Assembly (NCBI GenBank): GCA_003586115.2
Contig: QVOM02000034.1
Location: 110,771,610-110,835,609, forward strand
From: Salvator merianae
Taxonomy: Eukaryota; Chordata; Lepidosauria; Squamata; Teiidae
Reading direction: 5' to 3'
Length of the DNA stretch: 64,000 bases
Part shown: positions 44,401 to 56,576 of the stretch, in pieces
Numbering within the stretch: position 1 is the stretch's first letter
Layout of the letters: each line of letters starts with the position of its first letter
Made by a program: the position numbers and the translations under genes
The notes under the pieces: generated by a model
What the model saw: only the letters and a program-made list of their open reading frames with translations
The model's database searches: none
What the model was told of the DNA's origin: nothing

Positions 44401-47400
44401 GCTGTATGAATGTGACTCTAAACCAAAGTGAGGACGTGTCCAAAAAGAGATCAACAGTTCCACTGGAGAGGAGTTGGCAGAGAGGACCATGCAAGCTGAT
44501 CTAACTGATCTCTCCTAAATTAGCAATAAGCGATCAAGCAGCAAAGGAAGAATGGAAGAAAGTAAAAGCCTATCTGGAGAGCTCGGCGAGCAATGAATTA
44601 ATACAGAAGACACATAGAATTTTCCAATTATAACTGGAACTGTGACAACAAATCAGAATCATCACAAGGGGAGGGTGGGGTGGGGTGGGGTTAGGGGAGT
44701 AGAAAAACAGTGTAAGAATTTGTAAATAAAATAATTTAAAAAAAAAAAAGTGATCAATTGGGAAGGTGCAGCAGTGGGAAGAAAGGGAAATAAACTGCAC
44801 AAATAAAATGACTCGAAGTCATCACTGCTCTTACCCTAATCAGTTACTACTGGAGATGTATTTAATTTATTCTGAACCTCCCCACAAATTAAATTGTGTT
44901 ATGAAATAGTCAGCTTGTCTTATTATCCTATTTCTGCACATAAACGATGATGGTTGAAAGATATACCAAGACATTATGCTCCTCAAATGATGCTTTTCTA
45001 CCTGCCTCACTTGAACACCACTATAAAAAGTCCTTCTGCTATTCACGCACCGGCTGATACCTTGATCTGTTCTCTCCATTCAATCTGCTGAACGTTAGGA
45101 TGGACAAGTACAAGCCTAGCTAGACATCCCTAAAACTGGCAGCAAGACTCCTTGGGGTTGGCAAAGGTGTTATCAGCCTCACGTCTTCAATGTTGTTAGG
45201 TGAATGGGACCATCCTGCAGTCAAGGACTCATCTACAGAGGGAGTTTTGCATAGGTGGTTGCCAGGATTATCCTGCTTCCTGTTTTAAACAGAATTCACA
45301 ACCAGCTTCAGACTGCAGTTAGGATGACTAACTGAAAAGGTGATGTATGTATGTTAGAGCTCACTGGTCTCATTTCTAGATGCAAGAGTGATCTCTTCCC
45401 TCTAACCCATCCTAGCTTTGCATATAAGTCCTGTAATTTGTAGTACTTTATCTGCACAGCCTATTCACTACTATATTATATACTCGAACTTTTAAAAAGG
45501 TAACTTACTTCATGAGATTCTCCAGAGACTGTTCCTTCATTTTAATATCTGGAACAAAACATAAACAAACCTGTTATCTACGTATACACTTTTGAGAAAC
45601 AGTTCCTGTGCCATTAGTCATCTTCAACACAGTAAATACTACCTCTTTCTTTTAAATGCACATAGTCTTTCACACATCAGCCCTTCTCTGTATATAATTT
45701 CTTGTCGAAGCATGTCTATTGTTCAGTGTTCAAGCCAGCCGTGCCTTCTTTCAAGTTACTGCATGCCATCTTTTTTTTATTATTATTGCTAAACCCATCC
45801 AAACAGATAGTCACTTTTAGGTGGCCACTAAGCAGGGTTGGTTTTCACTTAGCTGGGTTTTGGGGCATGTGTGTCTGTGTGTCCTATGGATATTTTTTCT
45901 TAGGCATTTTTTGCACTTCTCCAAAGCTTGAGGTAACAGCATCGGCTGATTGACAGTTAACAACCACAAAACCTGGCAAAATTTTATTCGAGGGACATAC
46001 AAGAAGCAGTTCTGCCTGGTTCATTTCAATGTAAACAGAGTTTCATTGTTGCCAAAACTACTTCTACCCAGGCCCCGAGCTGGCCAGATGTTTCAGTTTC
46101 ACTGATCCCCGTACCTACAGCTTCCCGCCTTACCCCTTGTGTATGCTGCTTTCTCCTTCTCCCCCAACACCACAACCTCCCTCTACATCTGTGCCTGTGG
46201 CCTCCCCCTTTGTGCTCACCTGTGCCTCACCTACCTGCCAGCTTGGGGTGCTTTCACTGACCACAGAGTTCTTTCAAACCCCAGGCCTAGACCCACTAGA
46301 GGGGAGGACCATGTATCCCTCCCCCCAGGAGGGAAAGTGCGCAAACATGCACACCTCCATTTCCTGGAAAGCCTCAAATGTGACTAATAGCGTCAAAACA
46401 CCCCCCTGAATTTGGCTTGTTACTAGTCTGAACCCCAAAATTTAAATGGGGCTTGGTTCAATTGTCAGCCTCCTGAAACTTGGATGTTTGTAATGAACTG
46501 GGTTCTCATGAACCCGGCTTGGCATATTCCTAGTTTACTCTCATGCCGACAAGCTGGCTCCACAAGACAATAAATTCAGCATGATGCTTCCTTTAAAACC
46601 CTTTGAGAGTAATTTAGCTCCTTCCTGGCACTTTTAACACTGGTCTAGAGAATAAAAAGCACTCGCCTGAAAAGGAAAGATTAAAATTAACAAACTATTT
46701 GCAGGCAATCATCTAGCACATTATAAGCTTAAAAGTTTTTTTAAACAATGTGCACCTCGCTTCCTTGCTCACTCTAGTAATATGTACTGGCAATTTTAAT
46801 GTCACCAAAGTGGACCATCCATTTTCTGGAGGTACCATATTAGACAGTCCAGCTATGTAAGTGGTGGTCACAGCAAGGGGGATATGCTGGAGTCACATAG
46901 GAATGGTTGGATGAGGCTGGTGATCTGCTGCATGCAAATCTGGTCTGCGATGGCATCAACCAATGGCAGCCACCCAAACTAGAGCTTACAGAGCATGCAC
47001 CTTTAAATGCCAGAAAGAAGTCCTGCTGACACACAATCACATCGTAAGCACATTTTAATCTTTTAACCAATGGTTCAAGTCATTCTTTCAATAAGTCACG
47101 TTATTAACTTGCTCATTGGAGCTCCTAATGCAGAATGACTGCCAAAATTAACAAACAGAAGAATAGAAACAAGGGAATAGAAACCCTAATTTTACGGTTA
47201 CAGGATTTTCCCCACACACTATTTTTTGGGGGGAACCAATAGTCAATAAAGAATTCTTGAAGAAATGTTTGTTCCTTTTTTTGTCCCAACTAGGTTCTTT
47301 TTGTAAAAGAAATCCAAAAACACAAAATGGAAATATCAAATTTCATGAAGAGGTATTAATGATTTTTCCCCACCGTGGATGGTAGGGAGTGTTTTATGTT

Positions 47401-50400
47401 TTTAAATCCATCTCTTTAAAATGCATTTGAAAACCTTAGCATTAATAAGTTTTCCTACATTTCAGTTCCTGGAGAATATCTAGAATAAATATAATTGCTT
47501 CCAGACCCCAGTTTTCACAGCAATTACTGTATACGTGCATGTTTTGACTGATTTACAGATTTATTATATGCTGGCAAAATGTAGCTTTTTCCAGCACATA
47601 CATGGAAATTGCCTTTTGACTTCAGATTTGTGGGACCCAATCCTGAAATTCTTAATTTGTAATTAAGGAAGACAAACAAAGTTGTACAAACCCATCTATA
47701 TTCAGGGAACTGTCTGGTTAAATTCTACGTAAACTTGTAGAAAACCTGTGTAGTTTGTGGAGTTTAATTCTGTTGAATATAGTCAAGGACCTTGCCAATC
47801 AGAAGAAATTCAATTCTCCCTGGTCAAACTTCAATGTCTAAACAATGCTGAATGATCTAATTGCATGGTAATTCCACCAGTCTGATTTCCATCCTGATGA
47901 AAATTCTTTATGCATGTTTATGTGCAGTCTCTCTCATTAAATGGTTTGAGGATGGAAATGGTTTTGAAAAGTTATGTATCATTAAAATAAACTTTGGCTT
48001 CGTGCAGAGGCTGTAAAATGGCCTGCTTCTTTGACTGGCCAGGCTTTGGATGGCAGGGTGACGCAAGCTGTTTAGCCTAAGTCACTCTCCTTGCTGCCTT
48101 CATCAAAGCCAGGAAATGCTTAATTTCCGTAGTCAAAGCACAACAGCAGAGGTAGTTAAAACCCAGTTCTCAAAAACTTGACGTTTTAAAAGTCGAAGTT
48201 CCTTTTAGCTGAGCTGATAATCCATTCTCTTATTAGCCAAAGGACAATGCTTGTTGAATTATTTTAATTACTGCAGATCTTAGACTTCTAAAGCAAATAA
48301 ATTAGTAGGTTGGGAAGAATCAATTGTCTTTCTTTTCTCTAGAGTTAACAGACAACTGGAATTTCACAGAACCACAGACAGTGGTTCTAACATGTTTCAT
48401 AGGCTAATCTACTTTTTTTTTAACCAAGGTGAAGATGAATATTCCCAAAAAGCAGAGTGAGGACAATGTCTCTGCATGCCTCATTTGAAAATTATATCCC
48501 ACCAATGAAAGAGTGAACCAGAAAGCTTTGTTTAATCAAAACAATTGTTTGTTGCATCTCTGCTTCCCTCCACCTTGTCCTTCCCCTGCCCAAAGGAAGA
48601 AGAGGAGAGCAAAAATAAAATGGGGGTGGGAGGGCAGAACAACAACAAGCAACCAGTCTCAACAGCAATGGGAAGATTGGTTCATGATATACAATTTGTC
48701 CAGATACACAGAAGGTGAGTTTTTTTTAAATAGAGATGCATTTAAATACTGCATTGTATTGTGTTCTATGTTGCACTGATCTTCCAAAGAGATCAAGCCA
48801 GCAAACCTTACTCTCTTTTTTTTCAATTTTATCCTCACAACCAGTTTCTGAGGAAGACTGAGAGGCAGGGAGCAAACCAAGGCAACCCACAAGTTTCTGT
48901 AGAATAACAAGTAGGGATATGGACCTTGGACTCCTAGTCCAAATCTCTCAATGCACTTATGAGTGGCAGTCATGGAACCCCCTCACTTGAAACGGTACAT
49001 TTCAGCAGAAGCTCTGCCACTGGCTTAGGACCACAGAAAGCTGCCTTTTACAGAGTCAGATCACTGGTCCATCTGACTCTCAGGGTTTCAGACAGAAGTC
49101 CTTACAAGTCCTGCTGAATGTTTCTGGGATGCAGTGGGCAGAGACAGTGTGTTCTGCCACAAGCTATGACCTTGCCACAATTTCGCTACACATATGAAGT
49201 GGTTCCAAATGATACTAGTTCAGGAATTCGTGGCTGCTCAATGCAAACCTAGACAATATTTTTGCAGCATGGTAGCTTTTTTCAGTATCTATCCTGCACA
49301 TTCCTTTTAGAAACAGCAGCTGGAGGAAATAGGATTCCAGAATGGGCCCCTGACATATATGGTCTGAGTTTTTAATCTCTTCTCCTCATCCTATCCCTGC
49401 CAAAACTTTTGCGCCTCACCATGCTCCAATGTAGAGGAAGGAACTGTTGATTCTTTTGGTGCACCAATTCCTACCTACCACCTAAATAGCTTCTAAAAGA
49501 AAAAAAAAATACCCACCAATGCAATGATGCACACCTATGATCCAGTCTGGGTCTTGTTCAGAAAAAACGAAGCAGATCCAGTTACACCATCACATGCCTG
49601 CCACTAACGTCATTACTTGCATCAACACAAGGCAAGAGAAGGGCTCCACTATTTTTATGTGTTATTAGCAGACAGGATTTGCACTGTTGCTTCTGTGCAT
49701 CAGCCCAGAAATAAAGGTGGGTGGGGGATGGAGTTCTTTAGCCCTCAAACTTCTGTTTATCATGAAGAGCAAAGGCTAAGGGTGCCAAATAACAAGACAA
49801 GCAGATAGTCTTACCAAGCAAACAAAGGGTGTGCATTCCATTCCTTCGGTTTTTTGCAATTTTATCAAAAAAGCTCTCTGGTTTCCAGGTATCTGTCCAG
49901 AAAACTATGGAAACTGTTTCTCCAAAATTGTAAAGCTGCCAAGAAGAGGAGAGAAGGGAGAGAGACAAACACTAGTATCATTCAGTTTCCTAAAGATAGC
50001 AAAATCTGGTTATAAACATCCAACTTCTGAGCAGTACAGACTGTGTGTCTTTTTTTGCAGTCCTTGAATCTCACACACCAGGGAGCCCCTCGCCAGTCAA
50101 GGCACCCAAACCAACCCAAACACCTCATCTCCCCCTGCCCCAGCTGCCTCTTTCACCATTAGGTATAATGCATATTCAAACTGTGATGTATTCTCTGGTT
50201 GTAAACCACCTTGAGCATTCTTTTGACTTGGAAAGGAAGTATACAAATAAAGGAAATCAATTCTTCAAAAACTGGGAGACACAGAGTAGTGCTAGGGGGC
50301 AGAGAAGGCTGCAGTTATCTTGTCTGTTATGCTTCTACTCTTAAAACTACCGTTGGGGGTTCTTACAATTTGAAATTTGCAGAATGAGCTACCAACTGGA

Positions 50401-53400
50401 TGCCACACTTCACACATCTGAACTGGAGGAGCATAAAACCTGGCTGTGATTACAGGCTGTATATCCAGGTGTTCAAAGAGTATCTCAAGAAAATAGTTAT
50501 TTTTTTGACTATGTTTTAGGGATAAGGATTACCTTCAGATGCCATTATTATTGTTATTTTATTCTGATACCTTCCAAATATTTCTGGAGTTCCTTTTGTA
50601 TCATTATACCAACCATTTGCTGCACAGTCCACCAGTAAAATAACTGGGGTTTTGCCCGATCGTTGATTCCTAACCAAGAATTTAGGTATCAACAAGGATA
50701 ATTCTAAGCTACTTTTGCTGGTCTGGGCTTTCTGAAACACTGACAGCTTCTACAGACACTAATTACCCAGATGGATCAACACCCAAACTTTCTATAAGGC
50801 AGCTTTCTACATTGATAAACCACAAATAAGGACCTTTTTAGTCAATGATTCCAGGAATATTACACAAATACTGTACTTAAGTAAGCCAGAAAATAAACAA
50901 GCCAGATCTGCATTTCACAACTTGTGTCAAAGTTATACAATGCAGAAATACTACTGGGATTTATTGTCAAACTGACCACTGGGTTACTCAAAACAAGAAA
51001 AAGGTCAATATATAATTTTTAACTCTCTAATGTTCTTCTGAAGTAGTTACTTCCTCCTCCTGCATAGAAGACTGTCTTGGAAGGGATATTACAGAAATCA
51101 TTAAATATAATGATTTTAATGCCAAGTTGGGCAGAATAAACTTGAAATCTGATATTAGAGAGCAGAATGAAAAAAAAAAAATCTGCACACAGAAATGTTA
51201 AGCAATATCATGTGGAGAGATGAAGGAAAAAACATTTTCTTGCTGTGACTAGAAAACAACTGAGCATCAGAAATCATGGTGTGTATTCTAAATTAACCTA
51301 CTTTCTGCCAGCTCCTGAGCTGAAGTTAGAGAAAAGGAAGTATTAGTATTACATTCCGTCTCACCTTGATGACTAGCAAAACATTACTTGCCACAGACCC
51401 TAATGCTTTTCTCTGTTCTGTGACCTGAATGCATTTCTTGCTTGTTGCAGAACATCTCCAAAGGCTTAATGTACTGTCAGAAAAAGCCTGCACTATAGCC
51501 TCATTTCCTCAGATTAAGAGTATGGATTCATGTAGGACACTGGTCCACAGGATGAGGCATTCCCCCAAAAGAAAGGAGCTTGCTGGTTCATTTTTTAACT
51601 ATAATCCTTTGAATGGGCTGTAGTCCTTTTAGCCACTTAGTCTGGAAGCAGGTTCCCACTAACTTGAGTGGAACTTATTTTTAGGTGCAAGCATATTTAT
51701 TCAATATTTCTATCATGTCCTATACCGAAAGGTCTCAGGGCAGCTCACAATAAAATCAGAATAAAAGCAGATAAAATACCTTAGATGAAACGGTGACAGT
51801 GTCTGCATTGGAAGGGCAAGTTGTTCCCTCAGCCAAAGCTTAGGAACAATGCAGTACACTAACTCTTTGTAGTATCGCATATGTGAATGAGCCATCAAAA
51901 CCTAGCAATCGCTTGACATTCACCAATGAAAGTGATGGCCATCCCCCAAGACTTCCACAGCATCTCAGAAGGAAAATCACTTGACACACAAGCCAGAGAA
52001 CAAGATGGGGGACATGCCCCCCCCCTCCGCATACTGTTAGGCTTCCAGCCCCAGTCAGCAGGGTTACTTTCTCTATTCCCATGAGGATTAGGTTTCTTCA
52101 GTCCAATGATTGCCAGGAACTGGTATGGGCAGTGATTATGCAACATGGCCCACCTTAGCTCAGTCTATGCACCTGCTAGGATCATTGTTGCTGGCATTCT
52201 GCTGACTGAAAAGACAATGGAAAATGCCTGGATATGAAGTTATGGAAATTCTGAAGGTATGGCTATCACACTTTTCCCTCTTGGCCTTGTCATTATGACC
52301 CAAAGAAGTATGAACATGACATTTGGTACTGGGTTGCTGGAGAGATGACCTGTGGTCCATTTAACCACCTCAGGGGCTCCACTTAGGATTTTCTGCCAGA
52401 GTTTAGGTCATTAACCATTGCCTTTCTGAAGGCAACTGCAAGGCAGTGAAGCTATTTTACTCATAGCTGGGAAGACCCAATGAGCTCCTCGTGGCAGAGT
52501 GGAGATTCGAACTAAGGTGCCCCTAGGTTCTAGCCTAGTGCTTTTAACCACTGGGCCACCACAGAGCTGCTAGGATCAACGAACGCCATTGTTGTTGGGT
52601 AGCATCTGTTCAGGTTCAACTCCTTATCACCGTATGGACAAACACTCCTACCCTTACACTAGCAGGCACAAAGAAAAAGTTTTTATTCACAAATACTATA
52701 AAAATATATTTTTTAAACCCCAAATTAAAGTAGTAATTACGTAAAAATTGCCTTTCTCAAATATTCAGGGATCCTTAATTCTTCTCTCCTACCTCTATAA
52801 AGCTCACAGATTTCTTCACTGCCCCACGTTTGTCAATACTTGCATTGACTCTATTGTGATTAGGCAGAACAAGCTCCGAACAGCTGCTACCTTCTCTGAC
52901 AGAAACAAAACAATAGCTTCAGCTCACCCAGCATATTCTCTAAGAAAACCTGCAAAGGTGTTTCCTGTTTTTCGCAAGTGGCCTATGAGCATGTGCATCG
53001 AGATGAGAATGGAACTTTAAAAGTACACAAAAATCAATGGCAGTATTTTTTTCTGAATGTCATTTCAGAGGATTCTTTTCTCCAAAGGCTGTAAAGCCTA
53101 AATTGTTTCTGAAGCCTAACTACACAAATCAGATTTGACCCCGAGGATCAGACATTCACAGATGTATTTCCACAAGGAAGGCTTTCTTTAGCTATCAAGG
53201 GTAATAGGTGGATTTCCTGAACAGTCGAAACCTACTCACAGCTAGTAACCACCGCTATACACTGTGATTAACTTCACATATTAAAAATGTTGTACTGACT
53301 AAATATTTCCTTTTCCCTTTCCTGATCCTACTGCCTTCAACTTCATTAGGTGACATGAGACCTGAATCCCCATAGTCTGATGCACACGCTTATCTGAGGC

Positions 53401-56400
53401 TCAGCTTCATCTCTGTTCCAGTCCATCATGCACCTGTGGCTATGCTACATGGTACACTGACCTGGCCACTAGACCTCTGCTAAGCCTACAGGGGACAGGA
53501 TCCAAAGAGATCCAAGTAGCAGACAGACAATTTGAATGACCACGACTGCTATAACACTCCATCCCAAACACAAAGCATATAGATAAGAAGAAGGCGCAAC
53601 CAAAATGGCCAAAGGATAGATGTTCTTTCACTATAGAGTGAAAGGAAAAGGCACATGGAACCAATTTTGCATAGAAAAAAGAATGGGTAGGAAGTGACAT
53701 ACATTTGCAAAATTGTACTCAATGTGTGGAATACCCTCACTTTCTCCCATTTAAAACTTATCAGCAGAAGAGGACATCAGACAAAATGCAGAATTAACAT
53801 ACAAAATCTACAGGGGAGCATGACTCTTTTTGAAATTTTTTTCCAACCTCACCCTGGCCTTTGATGCTTAACTGAGTGTTGCCCTGCCAGGGAGGCTGGA
53901 GGGTTATATTTTAAGTATGTCTTAGATATATTTTATATTTTTATTGTTGTGACCCTTCCTGGCACCTTAGGGTGAAGGGCAGGATACAAAGTCTTAAATA
54001 AATAAATAAATATTTTTTTAGGTGTTTCATTTGGAACCACCACTTTTTTTGATGGAACCCTGGAAGTTCTAAATGTTTTGTTGATAGGGAACAATACAGG
54101 ATCTTTTCTGAAACCCTTGCTCCATATGGGGAGTTCAAGGAATCCCCCTGCAAGCTGGGTGGTAGTGCAGAATGGGTGCTACCTACCACCAAGATCATGA
54201 AAGGTATGGGTGGTCACTTAAAGAATATGCTCTTGTATAAACAAACAAAATCATTGTCCAATCTGTTATGAAAACAGTTTCAGCAGTGCACCTGGGCTGC
54301 AATTCAGGGAAAAAACTTTTTTGGTGGTGATGGGGGTGGCATCAGCAGCATCCACTGATTAGGAAAAAATTAAAGGCTTCAAAGTACAATCTATTGGTAG
54401 CATGATCAGGCACCAAAGAGAAAAAAGAAAAGTTACAAAGTGTGGCATCACTAGGCACCTCCAAATTTAAAAGCTCTAGTTGCTCAGAACTTAGACCATT
54501 CCAAAAGAACAGGGTACAACTTTGTCCTGAACATGAAACCAGCATTTTTTTTTTTTTTTTGAAAGGGTGCTTTCTTGTGTGTGCTAAATACTTGGAACGT
54601 TCCACTCTGAGTATGAGAAACTGTAATTTAGAATGTTTTTCAACTCATAATAGAATTCATTATCACAAAATGTGGCAAAGGCCACTAATTCAGTTGGTTT
54701 TAAAGGAAGTTTGGCTTCCGCCATGAAGGAAGTTTATCAGTATGTCCAAAACCCAGCCCTTTGATGCTTTCTTAGACTTCATTTGTTCAAGCACACATGA
54801 AAGAAACAAAATACTTTATTACTTAAACCTGGTTCAGATCTTTGTGAGCTTGTTGGTGTATGCAGAATTCTAAGAAAAAAGTGCAGGTCCCACTCATAAT
54901 GAAGTTTGATCAAAAGTGCGATGCTTCTTTAAAAAAAATCTAGCTAACACTGATCTTTAATCATGATGAAGAGTCCAAAATGCAAGTATAAAACTAATCC
55001 TCCAGTGCTATTTCAGTGATTCCAGGGCTTTGGACCACCTCCTCAAATCTGGAGAGATTGCTGAACTGCAGGTGCTCTGGCAGTCCAGCAAAAGCTAAAT
55101 TAAGGAGGAGGGTTAGCGGGAGAATGAAGAACCAGCAAGAGTTCCTTGCTGGAGCCATAGAGAGCAAACACTATGGCAGTTACCATTCAAACTGACTTTG
55201 TAGCCTGAACAGGTTCGGGATAAATGGTCCCCAAAGCAATTCTGATGTCAGCTACCATGGCACCCACATTTAGTGCTATCTAGTGTGGATAAGAAGTCTT
55301 GCTGGTGTTTTATTCCCTAACTCTCCTCATCAATTTAGCTTTTGCCTGGATGTTACAATGACAAAAGCCCAGCCAACGGCTGGGATTTGGGGAGTGGTCC
55401 AGAGCAGTATTGTATGGAAGTGCTGTTGGTTTATGCAGTGATGGTGAACTCTGCTAAGGCAGATCTTAGGTTTGTTTCTTCATTTTTAGGGGACAGATGT
55501 AGTTTTATGTTGTGTATGAATTACAGAGATTTTCATTTGCTCTAACCAAAATTAGTTTATATGTCACGATCAAAACTTAGTTACAGATCCTGCTTTATTA
55601 CCTACTTTTTTTGTATAAGCGAAGTGCAGTTTTCTAAGTTTATATGGGACTTGGTGCTCCAGAAGATTTCTCTTGCCTTTCAAGCATGAAAGAAACCAAA
55701 GGTAGAACACACCAGTCCGAAGTTTGCCATATCTCATTTTTAGTAACTTTTTCATGAATTGTGTGAATTGGGCCCATGGTATTAATTACCTGTACTGTTG
55801 AGGAGCAGCTGAGACTCACTTCCTAAAACTGACTTCCTAGAAGTTTACATTAAAGAGAAAAAGTACACAGGGGGATTGCCAGCAGGGCTCACATTTTTAG
55901 CCACAATGGAACTACTTCCATCCAGTGTATAGACTACCTCTTAGAGAACAGTTTCATTGTTAAAAGAGAAAAATGCCATTGCTCAACAACATTTAACCAG
56001 TAAACTGAGTATTTTTTACTTGTTAGAGCCTAGGTTTATTGATTTTTGGTATCACTGTGTCATGGCTGACTCCTGGTTGACTGCATGGGCACTTTCATGC
56101 AATTTTCTTAGCAGAGAGACAGAAGTGGTTTGCCATTGCCTACTTCCAGGGGGAGGCTGGGAATCAAACCAGCAACCCTTTACTTTCCAGGCTGCGTGCA
56201 TTAACACTGAGTTACAGCCTGTCCCAGAGACTAAGTTACATATACTTTTTTGTGGCACTTATAAGAAAAGCTCCACAATAGATTCTTTAAGCAAGGGCAA
56301 GTTTTGCACAACTTCCCACAGATGTTTTATACAAAACTCGCACCAGGTGACTAGCTGCATTTTGCAGAAGTCCTGTTAAGGTGGTGGTGGTGAGGATCAG

Positions 56401-56576
56401 AGTTGGAATTTCTTGTTGGCAGAATGCCCCACACCCCCATGCATATGCACACAAACACAAGCATTACCTGTAAACCACAGCAGCCAACAGCATTCAGTAT
56501 GGAGGCATTGTGGACAACTCTATAGGGAACCCCCAGCTTTACTGCCCGGAGAACAAGATCACTGTGTGTAGTGGCC
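41237..56576 (-). CDS. DPH5: DPH5 (diphthine methyl ester synthase), 3' five coding exons, gene continues beyond window
   Basis: In transcript order the exons are 56576-56468, 49935-49815, 45548-45509, 43511-43408 and 41448-41237. They encode 194 residues ending in TAA. DPH5 uses S-adenosylmethionine to methylate the modified histidine of eEF2, the second step of diphthamide synthesis in the cytosol. It has the tetrapyrrole-methylase fold. Visible conserved blocks are [76 protein letters not shown] and [15 protein letters not shown]. About 87 N-terminal residues, including most of the first SAM-binding segment, must lie past base 64000; I found no matching exon between 56577 and 64000. All junctions are GT-AG and keep frame. 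The gene converges on SLC30A7, as in human. Confidence 0.96.
41975..42112 (+). mobile_element. L2-like LINE 3' tail, sense
   Basis: Reads gagggttatattttaaatat, ttattgttgtgacctgccct, gacgggcaggatataaattc and then (AAAT)n. It is closely similar to the copy at 53870-54015. Confidence 0.7.
42735..42875 (+). mobile_element. CR1 LINE 3' end, sense
   Basis: Reads gtgctcatgtcctgcttatg, ggctgcttgttggctactgc, aacagactgctggattagat and gagccatgaggccaattta, the sense version of the CR1 end seen elsewhere. Confidence 0.75.
43408..43511 (-). CDS. DPH5: DPH5 coding exon: [20 protein letters not shown]...
   Basis: This 104-bp exon has acceptor cctattag and donor gtactt. It completes the lysine codon, has 34 codons including [19 protein letters not shown] and RRLQGEEP, and leaves one base for the next glutamate codon. 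Confidence 0.95.
44525..44750 (+). mobile_element. probable L1-type LINE 3' end (ORF2 tail, G-rich 3' UTR, AATAAA, poly(A))
   Basis: One + frame reads [20 protein letters not shown] and stops at TAA near 44632, reminiscent of a LINE ORF2 C-terminus. Then come a G-run tract (44668-44698), aataaa at 44724 and a 12-13 base poly(A) tail. The order stop, G-rich tract, poly(A) signal, poly(A) matches a retrotransposon 3' end. The family assignment is inference. Confidence 0.5.
44668..44698 (+). promoter_or_regulatory. potential G-quadruplex tract
   Basis: Six runs of three to four G are separated by one to three bases on the + strand (gggg a ggg t gggg t gggg t gggg tta gggg). In DPH5 transcription this is the template strand. 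Its role is unknown. Confidence 0.7.
45509..45548 (-). CDS. DPH5: DPH5 coding micro-exon: (D)[12 protein letters not shown](K)
   Basis: This 40-bp exon has acceptor gttccag and donor gtaagt. It encodes [14 protein letters not shown] across both split codons and matches the human [14 protein letters not shown] segment. It is too short for ORF scans and rests on homology and phase (2 bases in, 2 bases out). Confidence 0.93.
48815..48975 (-). mobile_element. SINE remnant (Sauria-SINE-like), antisense, degraded
   Basis: Reads ttttatcctcacaaccagtt, gaggaagactgagaggcag and ggaccttggactcctagtcc, which follows the reverse of a Sauria-type SINE. No intact tRNA-like boxes remain. Confidence 0.4.
49025..49135 (-). 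mobile_element. tRNA-type SINE remnant of the 'agaaagctgcctt' kind, antisense
   Basis: Reads agaaagctgccttttacaga, gtcagatcactggtccatct and agggtttcagacagaagtcc. This order matches a common reptile repeat whose far end is a reversed tRNA-like head. The head itself is not visible here. Confidence 0.5.
49815..49935 (-). CDS. DPH5: DPH5 coding exon: [17 protein letters not shown]...
   Basis: This 121-bp exon has acceptor cttggcag and donor gtaaga. It has 40 codons plus the first base of an aspartate codon: [20 protein letters not shown], then [20 protein letters not shown]. It is strongly conserved with human DPH5. Confidence 0.96.
50165..50255 (+). mobile_element. LINE 3' tail, sense, degraded
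   Basis: Reads tctctggttgtaaaccacct, tgagcattcttttgacttgg and aaggaagtatacaaataaag, the usual sense form of a reptile LINE tail. Confidence 0.5.
51640..51695. mobile_element. squamate short interspersed repeat fragment
   Basis: Reads agtctggaagcaggttccca, ctaacttgagtggaacttat and ttttaggtgcaagcat, like one arm of the repeat that has caatcctaag ends. Matched from memory. Confidence 0.4.
51696..51785 (-). mobile_element. L2-like LINE 3' tail, antisense
   Basis: Reads tatttattcaatatttctat, catgtcctataccgaaaggt and ctcagggcagctcacaataa, close in layout to the copy at 11314-11450. Confidence 0.65.
52440..52575 (-). mobile_element. tRNA-derived SINE (Sauria-SINE-like), antisense
   Basis: On the minus strand it reads gtggcccagtggttaaaagc (A box), accttagttcgaatctccac (B box), then tctgccacgaggagctcatt gggtcttcccagc. 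The head and first body part are clear, so it is the best Sauria-type copy here. Confidence 0.75.
53870..54015 (+). mobile_element. L2-like LINE 3' tail, sense
   Basis: Reads gccctgccagggaggctgga, gggttatattttaagtatgt, ttattgttgtgacccttcct, gaagggcaggatacaaagtc and then (AAAT)n. Closely similar to 41975-42112. Confidence 0.75.
56047..56230 (-). mobile_element. tRNA-derived SINE, antisense, same family as 5784
   Basis: The reverse complement reads ggctgtaactcagtgttaat (A box), gggttgctggtttgattccc (B box), ggaagtaggcaatggcaaac, tgctaagaaaattgcatga and catgcagtcaaccaggagtc. It has the full order with few changes. Confidence 0.85.
56468..56576 (-). CDS. DPH5: DPH5 coding exon: ATTHSDL to GCCGLQ
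   Basis: On the minus strand the acceptor is ctactgcag and the donor is gtaatg. The 109-bp exon starts with the last base of a glycine codon and then has 36 codons, including [11 protein letters not shown] and [15 protein letters not shown]. These blocks line the SAM pocket in this methylase family. Confidence 0.96.

Larger units (their letters stand above)
43512..45508 (-). other. DPH5 intron with LINE 3' end and G-rich tract
   Basis: A 2.0-kb intron. It contains a probable L1 3' end at about 44525-44750. The minus-strand open frame 44494-44210 (94 codons) has no domain I recognise and is left uncalled. Confidence 0.8.
45549..49814 (-). other. DPH5 intron, mostly unrecognised, with SINE remnants
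   Basis: A 4.3-kb intron. It holds a possible antisense SINE remnant at 48815-48975 and an antisense tRNA-like SINE remnant at 49025-49130. The C-rich 46060-46420 and the ggttcatgaacccggcttgg-type text near 46480-46540 look repeat-derived but unnamed. Confidence 0.75.
49936..56467 (-). other. DPH5 intron (6.5 kb) with several repeats
   Basis: Contains LINE tails at 50165, 51695 and 53870, a squamate short repeat near 51640, a tRNA-derived SINE at 52440-52575, a poly(T) run at 54543-54560 and a SINE at 56047-56230. The rest, including 54600-55950, shows nothing I can name. Confidence 0.85.

Noticed and set aside
44210..44494. 94-codon open frame on the minus strand, in the sense of DPH5
   Set aside because: It is inside a DPH5 intron. 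I recognise no domain, and the DPH5 coding phase joins without it. Transcript data could reopen it.
52440..52575. A tRNA gene on the minus strand
   Set aside because: A- and B-box-like sequences are present, but they continue into a SINE body and the cloverleaf is not intact.
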